From JACNKV01 sp964645915 (lineage in GTDB: Bacteria > Fidelibacterota > Marinisomatia > Marinisomatales > JACNKV01), in contig CAZYDH010000007.1 of the NCBI GenBank assembly GCA_964645915.1, positions 1-64,000 on the forward strand: a DNA stretch of 64,000 nt. The letters run 5' to 3'. The notes beneath the pieces are model-generated. The model saw only the letters and a program-made list of their open reading frames with translations. It was not told where the DNA came from and searched no databases. A program made the position numbers and the translations under genes. This document shows positions 44,835-52,254 of the stretch, in pieces (position 1 is the first letter of the stretch; every line of letters begins with the position of its first letter).

Positions 44835-45877
44835 AAATTTTCTGTTTTCTGTATGACGGTTCTTATCGGGAATGGAATTTCTATATTTTCCTCTTCAAAC
44901 CGCTTATGCAAGCGTTTTACAAATTCATGGATGATCAGATGATGGTCTCCATAAACTTTGGCTTTTAAATACACCATAAAATTGATACTTGAATCAGCGA
45001 ACTCTTTAAATCGAATAATGGGTTCTTCATTTTTTACAGCCCCTTCGATATCTTGAATAACCGTTCTCGCAGTTTCCTTCGATACTTTCTCTACAAGACT
45101 AAGATCACTATCATAAGCAACTCCGATCGGTATAGAGATTCGATAAGCAGATTCTCCGGTATCGAAGTTCCGTATAATCGCGGTTGATAATCGTGAATTT
45201 GGAATGGAGACCACGTTATTTGTGCGTTCAACTAAAGTTGTATTCCGCCATGTAATGTTTGAAACGTACCCCATCTCTCCGGTATCCAGTTGAATGAAAT
45301 CACCCGGCTTTACTTTCTGGCTAAGTAATATATGTAATCCACTGAATAGATCGGCCAGTGTATCTTTCAAGGCAAGGGATATTGCAAGTCCCCCAACCCC
45401 AAGAGCGGTTAAAAAAGAGGTTACAGATACTCCTAAAGATTGTAGTAAGGTCAATACTCCGATCGTGATAACCGTAATACGGATCAAATTTGTAAATATT
45501 TTTGTCGACGGAAAACTACCCGTTTGTTTCTGAGCCCATAAGTCCAGCATTCCGGTCAATAGATGTGTAATAGCAAATGTAACCGATAGGATCAGTGCGG
45601 ATAAGGCAACGACTCCTATGTATTGCCCAAAAGGTTCTCCAATTTTCAACTGATTGAAAACCATATAAAATGAAGCTAAAAAGAACCACAAAATGATATG
45701 AGATTCAATAGAGGATAGCAAGATATCATCCCATTTCCATATCGTTTTTTCAGCAAATTTTGTTAATCGTTTATGGACCAGGTTTTTTACCAACCATCCG
45801 ATTAAAATACCCGTAGCTATTGTGAGAACCGCCGGTCCCCATAACCACATTATTGAAATTATATATTCACTCTTCAT
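44831..45877 (-). CDS. MscS-family mechanosensitive ion channel
   Basis: The 348-residue inner-membrane protein has an N-terminal helix (about 8-26) and further helices to about residue 170. The pore-lining TM3 region is GVGGLAISLALKDTLADLFSG. It is followed by the MscS beta domain (GDFIQLDTGEMGYVSNITWRNTTL) and a C-terminal alpha/beta region. It opens on membrane tension to release solutes during osmotic downshock. It starts a run with DUF423 and dut. Confidence 0.92.
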   Translation of the reverse strand: MKSEYIISIMWLWGPAVLTIATGILIGWLVKNLVHKRLTKFAEKTIWKWDDILLSSIESHIILWFFLASFYMVFNQLKIGEPFGQYIGVVALSALILSVTFAITHLLTGMLDLWAQKQTGSFPSTKIFTNLIRITVITIGVLTLLQSLGVSVTSFLTALGVGGLAISLALKDTLADLFSGLHILLSQKVKPGDFIQLDTGEMGYVSNITWRNTTLVERTNNVVSIPNSRLSTAIIRNFDTGESAYRISIPIGVAYDSDLSLVEKVSKETARTVIQDIEGAVKNEEPIIRFKEFADSSINFMVYLKAKVYGDHHLIIHEFVKRLHKRFEEENIEIPFPIRTVIQKTENL

Positions 45878-45979
45878 AATAGTAAATTACATATTTTTAG
45901 AACATAAACATAGAAATTGCATCTATAAATTTTTCACTTATTAAAAAGATTATTCGTCTCAGGAATGCTGAAGAAATAA

Positions 45980-48070
45980 TTATGGAGTTAAAATTATTGA
46001 AATGCTTCCGTTGGACAACGCTTTAATCCAGTACGCTTTTCCCGGTTCTAATATCTCTGATTGTTGGTATCCACCGTTAAATGTATATAAACTATTTGAA
46101 ACTAAAATTTCATCCGGGTCATAGATTAACGTGATGGGAACTGGCACGGAAATACCACTAATTAAATTCCATCCACTTGTTAAATCTAACGAAATTGATG
46201 ATAAAAGATCTCCTTGAACTAATTGTGTTCCTTCGCTGATATTTCTGATCCAATAACCTACACCGGGCTGTAAAGTTGTCTCATGAACGTATTGTCCATC
46301 CTCAAAACGATAAAGTGTTCCCTCAATCGCATCCGGAAAAACATCTAAATAATTATCGCACCCTCCGGTTATGGGAAGCCCAACAAGATTCCATCCGGTT
46401 TGATAATTTAAGACCATCCCGGGAATTAAGTCATTATTTTCCACCGTTCGAAGGATCCAATGATTGGGGTCAAGGTTTACTTCATTTGGAATCCCCGGTA
46501 CAACAAATTCAAAGACCTGATCTTGTTCAGTGACATTGGCAACAAAAGTATTCATTCCTTGATCTGTTAATATTTGCACATCCACGGGCATTGGGAAGAG
46601 TGGACTGAATTGATCTTGATGGATAGTAACTTGGACTAAACTGGTATTATTACCCAAGTCAGCCCAAACCGGATAAGATTGATATTGTGGGTAATACTCA
46701 CCATAAATCCACCGGTCAAAAAATGCGTCTAATTCCATCCCTGAAACAGATTCCATCACCTCTACAAACTGGTTCGTTACCGTTGACTGAAATCGATATT
46801 GATCTCCATAAGTTTGCAATCCTTCAAAAAATGCTTCATCTCCTACAATATGCCTTAACATGTGCAATACCCATGAAGCTTTATTGTATGAAAGATTCCC
46901 GTTAAAAATGGTCCCAACATTTGTGGTATCCGAGACATAGATCGTTCCTGCTCCATAGTATGCTTTTCCAGCCATATTGATATGTAAGTCTTCCATGCTC
47001 CCACCGGGTCTTACTTCCCACCACATCGCTTGACTATAGGTTGCAAATCCTTCATTCAGCCAAATATGATGGAAATTTGCACAGGTAACCATGTCTCCCC
47101 ACCACTGATGGGCTAACTCATGTGATATTAAATACTGTGATGATCCTCCCATACTTGATATGGTTTGGTGCTCCATACCTCCACCCCACACAAAATCAGC
47201 ATGTCCATATTTTTCTTCAATAAATGGATACAATCCAAAACGGGTTGAAAATTCGGTAATCATATTTTTTGTCATGCCATAATTGGAAGGTAAATCATCA
47301 TAAACATAATAATCTAACCTCATAGAGTCATTCTCTCCATAGACAAACCAATCATGATAGATCGAATAAGGATAAATAGCTACTGAAACCAGATATGTTG
47401 TAATGGGATATCGTTCTTCCCAATGATATGTTGTCCATCCATCGCTATTGATTTCATCGACTAATAATCCATTTGAAGCTACAATCAAATTTTCAGGAAC
47501 TTCAATTGAGATATCTACTGAATCGGCTTTATCCATTGGAGTGTCTTTGCAGGGCCACCAGTTTCTGGCTCCATATGGTTCGCTTAAACTCCAAATCATG
47601 TCATTCCCTGCATGACTACTAAACCCAAATGAGCCAAATCCTGTACTTCCGGGGGGACCTGAATAGTGAATAACAAAATTATAAAGTTCACCAGTATTGA
47701 TCGGAGTTGACAATGAAATGGATAATATATTTTGAAATGAATGAGTAAAGTCGAGGTTCACTCCGGATAAATTATTAATACCACTCACAGTTAAATTATT
47801 ATGCAGGTCTATTTCGATTTCAGACAATCCATCAACCAAAGACTCCAACTTAACTCCTACTGTACCCGATATAGTTTCTGTTGTTGGATCTATGGTCAAA
47901 TCCAGATCGTAATATTTTACATCATAACTTAATTGATTTCTCGTGGGTTGTTGATTGAAGTCTATCAATTTTCTTGATGATTTAAAATGAGAACATGTTA
48001 TTTCATCCTGAGGAGTTGTTTGAGCAATGACTGCTGTAAAAAACATAATACCTGATAGAAATATTTTCAT
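45980..48070 (-). CDS. Exported M1-family zinc aminopeptidase
   Basis: The 696-residue protein begins with a signal peptide (cleavage near VIAQ). It carries the M1 catalytic motif HELAHQWWGD at about residue 317 with NEGFATY 18 residues later (HExxH-x18-E). An earlier GGGMEHQT takes the place of the GAMEN substrate-binding motif. Two similar modules of about 70 residues follow, each with GWNLV/GWNLI and GYWI/AYWI blocks, ending the protein in ISIILTP. Such C-terminal repeats are seen on exported proteins in this lineage and may be surface-binding modules (inference). It probably releases N-terminal amino acids from peptides outside the cytoplasm. Confidence 0.93.
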   Translation of the reverse strand: MKIFLSGIMFFTAVIAQTTPQDEITCSHFKSSRKLIDFNQQPTRNQLSYDVKYYDLDLTIDPTTETISGTVGVKLESLVDGLSEIEIDLHNNLTVSGINNLSGVNLDFTHSFQNILSISLSTPINTGELYNFVIHYSGPPGSTGFGSFGFSSHAGNDMIWSLSEPYGARNWWPCKDTPMDKADSVDISIEVPENLIVASNGLLVDEINSDGWTTYHWEERYPITTYLVSVAIYPYSIYHDWFVYGENDSMRLDYYVYDDLPSNYGMTKNMITEFSTRFGLYPFIEEKYGHADFVWGGGMEHQTISSMGGSSQYLISHELAHQWWGDMVTCANFHHIWLNEGFATYSQAMWWEVRPGGSMEDLHINMAGKAYYGAGTIYVSDTTNVGTIFNGNLSYNKASWVLHMLRHIVGDEAFFEGLQTYGDQYRFQSTVTNQFVEVMESVSGMELDAFFDRWIYGEYYPQYQSYPVWADLGNNTSLVQVTIHQDQFSPLFPMPVDVQILTDQGMNTFVANVTEQDQVFEFVVPGIPNEVNLDPNHWILRTVENNDLIPGMVLNYQTGWNLVGLPITGGCDNYLDVFPDAIEGTLYRFEDGQYVHETTLQPGVGYWIRNISEGTQLVQGDLLSSISLDLTSGWNLISGISVPVPITLIYDPDEILVSNSLYTFNGGYQQSEILEPGKAYWIKALSNGSISIILTP

Positions 48071-48092
48071 ATTTATTCCTTAAGTCAATTAG

Positions 48093-48482
48093 TTAATAAA
48101 TGACGACGACTTTAATTTCCTCTAATTCAAACCAATCCCAAAAATTGGTTCTATCCAATCTTAGTACTCCATCTTTAAAGCTAAAACGAACACGTTTCCT
48201 GTACAAAGATTCTGTAAACCATTCGGAGTTTTCTCGTTTGTAATAAATCGCCACATACGGAGGATTATCCTCTTTTAAATCTTGAATCGGCAGTGTACAG
48301 ATTGCTTCGTTGAATTCACCTTCTTCAGTGATAAACTCCACCTTGGTAAAGTGATAGATACGTTTTTTAAAAACTGTATGCTCAGTAAAGTGAGTATGGA
48401 CTTGAGGGTACACGACCTGCACAAGTACGAAGTATAATAGGAAACGAGAGATGATCTGCCCTATCCACAATATAATCTTCAC
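48093..48482 (-). CDS. Small membrane-anchored protein, unknown
   Basis: The 129-residue product has a hydrophobic N-terminal helix (about residues 9-26) ending in a possible signal cleavage at YPQ. A beta-rich polar domain with many aromatic residues follows (for example FHYTK-like strands, FWDWFELEEIKVVVIY at the end). No family recognised. It overlaps the coiled-coil gene by four bases (ATGA), so the two are translationally coupled and may work together. Confidence 0.6.
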   Translation of the reverse strand: MKIILWIGQIISRFLLYFVLVQVVYPQVHTHFTEHTVFKKRIYHFTKVEFITEEGEFNEAICTLPIQDLKEDNPPYVAIYYKRENSEWFTESLYRKRVRFSFKDGVLRLDRTNFWDWFELEEIKVVVIY

Positions 48483-48883
48483 GATTTTTTACGACCAAAC
48501 AATCCTTTCTTGGGCTTCTCTTTACTTTTGATTTTTGAAGCAGGTTCTTTTTGCTTCTTTTTCTCTCGCGCTTCTAATTTTCGTTCCCAATCACTCACCT
48601 CTTCTGAAGGTTGGTCATCTCCGGTAGGTTCTACATCTTCAAAATCTTCCACCAACATTTTCTTTAGTGATGCTTCTCGTTGTTCAGATTGGACCTTTAA
48701 TGTTTGGAGTGATTCCTTTACTTCTGAATTAAATCGGTCCACGGTAATTTCTAAACGCCTTACAAGTTCTTCCTGCAAAGATGGACCATACCCATCTCCT
48801 ACTTTATCAAGTAAAGAATCAAATTTTTCTTTCAAATATTCTTTATATGGATCAACATCTTTGTTATCATTTGTTCTTGGCAT
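48479..48883 (-). CDS. Small coiled-coil protein, paralogue of 24207-24524
   Basis: The 134-residue, highly charged helical protein shares with the 24207-24524 product a YLKEKFDSLLDKVGDGYG start, a long helix RRLEITVDRFNSEVKESLQ, and a SDWERKLEA element. It adds a basic C-terminal tail (KSKEKPKKGLFGRKKS) absent from the other copy. No signal peptide. The pair defines a small family I do not recognise. The basic tail could bind nucleic acid or acidic phospholipid, but that is inference. Confidence 0.68.
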   Translation of the reverse strand: MPRTNDNKDVDPYKEYLKEKFDSLLDKVGDGYGPSLQEELVRRLEITVDRFNSEVKESLQTLKVQSEQREASLKKMLVEDFEDVEPTGDDQPSEEVSDWERKLEAREKKKQKEPASKIKSKEKPKKGLFGRKKS

Positions 48884-48913
48884 ATTGAATCCTTTTTTAT
48901 TTACCCTTATTAG

Positions 48914-49639
48914 TTAATGCTTGATAGCCGATAATGAATAGCTTTTTACGGGACTGAAAATTACATTTATTTTCCTATACAATTTTGGTGCAAAGAATAA
49001 TCCAACAACTGCTCCTGAAGCACGATTAAACCATTTAATTTCAGACCTATAACTTTGATTTTCATTCCAATACTCTATAATCCCAACACCTAAGAATGCG
49101 GTAAAACCAAAAATGTAGGGTTTCCAAGATGTGTTTTCAACGATAGATTCTCGTATGAAGATCTTTTTAATATTATAAATCGAGATCGTTCTTTCTCCTA
49201 ATAATGTTTTCATCGTTAGTTGATGATCTTCATAATTAAGAAATGTCCCAGTTAATCTTAACCCTTTTTTACGTTTAATCTTTATTCCTGCTCCGGTTTT
49301 TATCGTCTTTAATATTTCATCACCGCGTAGAAAAGCCAGATCAATTCCGACATTTTGTTTGGCTTCATCTGTTAAGATAGGTTGGTCATCCACATACTTT
49401 TGCAATTCATAGAATTCTCGAAAATTAAATTTTTTCCGAATCAATTTCTGACGAGAATAATCGATTACTGAAATACGGACTACATAAAGATCCATGTTTA
49501 CTTCATAGAACTGAGCATTTTCAAATCCTATAATTTCCGGAAAAATGTCGTAAAAAAGATTTTCTTTTGCATCAATCTCCATTCCAACATTCTCACTTAA
49601 AGAGACAATCTCCCCTTGCTGAGCAATACAGGCTGACAA
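48914..49639 (-). CDS. Exported protein, unknown; start uncertain
   Basis: The protein is 241 residues from a TTG at 49639. It has a mostly beta soluble domain and a C-terminal hydrophobic pair (SWKPYIFGFTAFLGVGIIEYW and SGAVVGLFFAPKLYRK). The in-frame codons just before the TTG read HRWLAAILSLSACIAQQ, an excellent signal peptide or lipobox. No ATG, GTG or TTG lies in frame upstream of it in the region I checked, whereas an ATG exists one frame off at 49669. A one-base indel in the assembly or an unusual start codon (ATT) would explain this. It begins 35 bp after the selenoprotein gene. No family recognised. Confidence 0.6.
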   Translation of the reverse strand: MSACIAQQGEIVSLSENVGMEIDAKENLFYDIFPEIIGFENAQFYEVNMDLYVVRISVIDYSRQKLIRKKFNFREFYELQKYVDDQPILTDEAKQNVGIDLAFLRGDEILKTIKTGAGIKIKRKKGLRLTGTFLNYEDHQLTMKTLLGERTISIYNIKKIFIRESIVENTSWKPYIFGFTAFLGVGIIEYWNENQSYRSEIKWFNRASGAVVGLFFAPKLYRKINVIFSPVKSYSLSAIKH

Positions 49640-49673
49640 CGATAAAATAGCTGCAAGCCATCGATGTCCATTG

Positions 49674-49898
49674 TTAAATCTGATTGGTAATTTCCTGCAG
49701 TTCGGGGAATCGTCCGGTAGCTTTCTTTGAAAACACCAATTTATTATCTACTTTGACTTCGAACACTCCTCCACCGGAAGGAATAAGGATCATTTCCTGA
49801 ACTTTCCCTCCATAATTTTCCAGTAAATCTGTTGCCATACTGGCAGCTTTCGGTAAATAATTTCACATACTGCAATATTCAATTGATATCTTCATCAT
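49674..49898 (-). CDS. Rdx/SelW-like selenoprotein with in-frame TGA (CxxU)
   Basis: This 74-residue frame has ATG-ATG at 49898, a TGA at 49865-49863 (codon 12) and TAA at 49676-49674. AAAAGGATA precedes the start. Reading TGA as selenocysteine gives ISIEYCSMU-NYLPKAASM, then GGGVFEVKVDNKLVFSKKATGRFPELQEI. This is the full architecture of the bacterial Rdx family (SelT/SelW/SelH-like thioredoxin-fold proteins), whose active site is normally CxxC in EYCxxC. Both sides of the TGA match the family, so this is not a truncation. A SECIS-like hairpin follows the TGA, and the selB end is in this same window. The expected role is thiol redox. A conventional gene caller misses it. Confidence 0.9.
49820..49843 (-). 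promoter_or_regulatory. Bacterial SECIS-like stem-loop
   Basis: In the mRNA, CCAGUA pairs with UACUGG (6 bp, perfect) around a 12-base loop UGGCAACAGAUU. The loop starts 25 bases after the UGA and has G at position 2. This fits published bacterial SECIS rules (4-16 bp stem, 3-14 base loop, G among the first two loop bases, 16-37 bases from UGA). An alternative, smaller UGCC/GGCA hairpin with loop AGUAU also fits. Confidence 0.7.
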
Positions 49899-49928
49899 TA
49901 TCCTTTTCTATTAATATCTACTCATCTG

Positions 49929-52181
49929 CTAAAACATAAATGCAGTTTCTATTGAAGTTTGCTTAACAGCTTCCAATCCTGAACCCACATCACGATAAAA
50001 CTGTCGGTAATCCCATATCAAATTGACTCCGTCGCTAATTTCATATCCAATGCGATACCCTAACACCGTATTTTCAGACGGATTTGCAAAATCAAACGGG
50101 TCCTCATCATTATTCCGTTGATAATAAGCTGAAGCAACACTTAGTTTAGGGATGTTATCAGTATTCAAATTAATTTGTGCAAAGAAGTTTCGATATGTAA
50201 CATCTTCAGCAACCATATTTGCATACGCCGCAGAAAAATCCACAAAATTGAATAATGACATGGAAGCAGATCCAAATAAACCACTTGTATTGACTACAGA
50301 TGTTGAATCAGCAAATAACAACATATCTTTTGTATATATTTGTGCATTCTGACTTCCGGGTTCATAAATAGCTATAACTCGGTTGAGATCATATCCTTGA
50401 TCAAAGAATTGAGGAACAAAATGTTCTTGCTTGATTCGATATTCAACACTAAAGTTAAACAGTTTAAATATAGAAGCACGTAATCCCGGAGCGGTGATAC
50501 CTGTTCCTTTCCGTTCAGGTCGATTAATCGCTTCAACCTCTGGAAAAGAGAGCATATTGTATTCGGAAAAGAGCATCAAACTGAATATCTTATTGCTAAA
50601 GACCGGATATCCAATATCTACAGCAATTCCCGTTGCTGTTCCCTTGTTTTCTTTAATACTAAACGGGTCAACTTTCAGAGTAATATCATCGTCAATACCG
50701 TCATAAATATTATCTCCATCTGCATCAATATCCCATAACGTGGAGTCAATTTCTGGATGTGGGTCAGGGATACCATCATTATCTGTATCATTCCAAATAG
50801 TTACATCATCAGGAAAATCATCAAAAATATCCGGATAGCTGTCATCGTCTCTATCTTTCATCCCCGAAAATTGATTAATGTCTGAAACAATATTCATTCC
50901 TAAAGTTAGAGGAAAAGATTTAGATACAGTGTACGTACCTCTCACCCCGACCAGAGTACCACCTCTGATATAATCTTTAATATTTGCCATAAATAGTTCA
51001 CAACCAAAGGAACCTACTGAAAATCCACCATTTACACCCACACGCCGTATGGACGGAAATTCCATCATATTAGAATATCCATTCACTAAACCTCCATACC
51101 CAAGAACCACATTTTCTAAGGATCCCCATTTCATCCAATATGGGTCAGATTTTTCTCCCCACCGAACATACAAGATCTTATCAAGGATTAATCCGGGCTC
51201 TTTACTAAAATCCCATGGATCATTCCAAAAATTTCCCTCATTGTCAATATAGAAGACTAAATCTAATCCTAAGCCTAGTTTTCCAAATTTCAATTCCGGT
51301 CTAAGTGCAATTTGATTATATAATGCACCATCAATCGTTACGGATCCTATACCTAAGCCCATTCCAAATGGTTTGTCTGAAGGTGTCGGTGTTCCCTCCT
51401 CTTGAGGTTGGCTTTCATCTAGAGTCCCAGAGTCCGGTGTTTCAGGAATATCTTGATCTTCTGTCGGAGTTTCTTGTGTTTGCTCCGGTGTTTGAACATC
51501 AGGGTCAGTAGGTTGAGGTTCTTCAGTAGGTTCCTCAGATTCCACTTCTTCAACATCCTGTTCAGGTTCACCTTCTTCTGAAACTTCTGGGTGAGGATCG
51601 GTAGGATATTCATTTGGGGATGCCGGTGCTACAAGAACGTTTCCCATCGAATTTGAAATAATCTTTTGCCCCGGATTTAGTACTGCAGTTTGTCCACTAA
51701 TCATATTGAACACTTCTACTGTTCCTTCGGTCCCATAAAACTGATCAACCCCTGATGGATCAACCACTGCAGTAAATTGGGTTCCTTTTACATGAGCTAC
51801 AGAAGTTGGAGTTTCAACACGAAACGTTTTTCCCTCTGTATTTTTCTTTATATCATTTAGGATTGTTCCAGTTGCTAACTGTATGGTGCGAGTATTTTGA
51901 GTATCAATAAACTGGAATTGCGTGTTCTCTTTTGCTTTTACGACCGATCTGTCATCCAAACAAATGATGATCGTATAACTTTTCATCCCAACTTTTATTC
52001 CATCTCCGTCATTGATTCCTGCACCCGGAGTTACTTCTTCGTTAAATGTTTGTTCTCCAAGTCTTTTTAGCAAGACATCACCATTCATCTTTGCAACTCG
52101 TGCGATAGCATCTGCAAAACCTACTTGAATTGAGATTAAAAATAAAACCGTTAGGAATACAAAATTGTATTTTTTAAGCAT
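49929..52181 (-). CDS. FecR-domain protein fused to outer-membrane barrel-like region
   Basis: The 750-residue protein has a signal peptide (hydrophobic residues about 8-22) and a FecR-like domain at about 28-180 (GDGIKVGMKS, RTIQLATGTILNDI, FRVETPTSVAHVKGTQF, NPGQKI). An acidic Pro/Glu/Thr linker follows at about 185-270. The remainder has alternating strands typical of a beta-barrel and ends in a Phe. A loop near 430-505 holds Asp-rich calcium-binding-like repeats (DRDDDSYPDIFDDFPDD, DTDNDGIPDPHPE, DIDADGDNIYDGIDDD) of the thrombospondin type 3 kind. FecR domains normally signal to ECF sigma factors or bind surface polymers; none is adjacent here. Confidence 0.8.
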   Translation of the reverse strand: MLKKYNFVFLTVLFLISIQVGFADAIARVAKMNGDVLLKRLGEQTFNEEVTPGAGINDGDGIKVGMKSYTIIICLDDRSVVKAKENTQFQFIDTQNTRTIQLATGTILNDIKKNTEGKTFRVETPTSVAHVKGTQFTAVVDPSGVDQFYGTEGTVEVFNMISGQTAVLNPGQKIISNSMGNVLVAPASPNEYPTDPHPEVSEEGEPEQDVEEVESEEPTEEPQPTDPDVQTPEQTQETPTEDQDIPETPDSGTLDESQPQEEGTPTPSDKPFGMGLGIGSVTIDGALYNQIALRPELKFGKLGLGLDLVFYIDNEGNFWNDPWDFSKEPGLILDKILYVRWGEKSDPYWMKWGSLENVVLGYGGLVNGYSNMMEFPSIRRVGVNGGFSVGSFGCELFMANIKDYIRGGTLVGVRGTYTVSKSFPLTLGMNIVSDINQFSGMKDRDDDSYPDIFDDFPDDVTIWNDTDNDGIPDPHPEIDSTLWDIDADGDNIYDGIDDDITLKVDPFSIKENKGTATGIAVDIGYPVFSNKIFSLMLFSEYNMLSFPEVEAINRPERKGTGITAPGLRASIFKLFNFSVEYRIKQEHFVPQFFDQGYDLNRVIAIYEPGSQNAQIYTKDMLLFADSTSVVNTSGLFGSASMSLFNFVDFSAAYANMVAEDVTYRNFFAQINLNTDNIPKLSVASAYYQRNNDEDPFDFANPSENTVLGYRIGYEISDGVNLIWDYRQFYRDVGSGLEAVKQTSIETAFMF

Positions 52182-52254
52182 GATACAACTCCATTTCTTT
52201 AAATATATCTATTTAGTTCTCATTAATTTAATAAAGTTTCCTTTAGATTGCAGT

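Noticed and set aside
49674..49862. Short orphan frame or decayed pseudogene
   Set aside because: The sequence on both sides of the TGA is intact and family-like, has a ribosome-binding site, and a SECIS-like hairpin follows.
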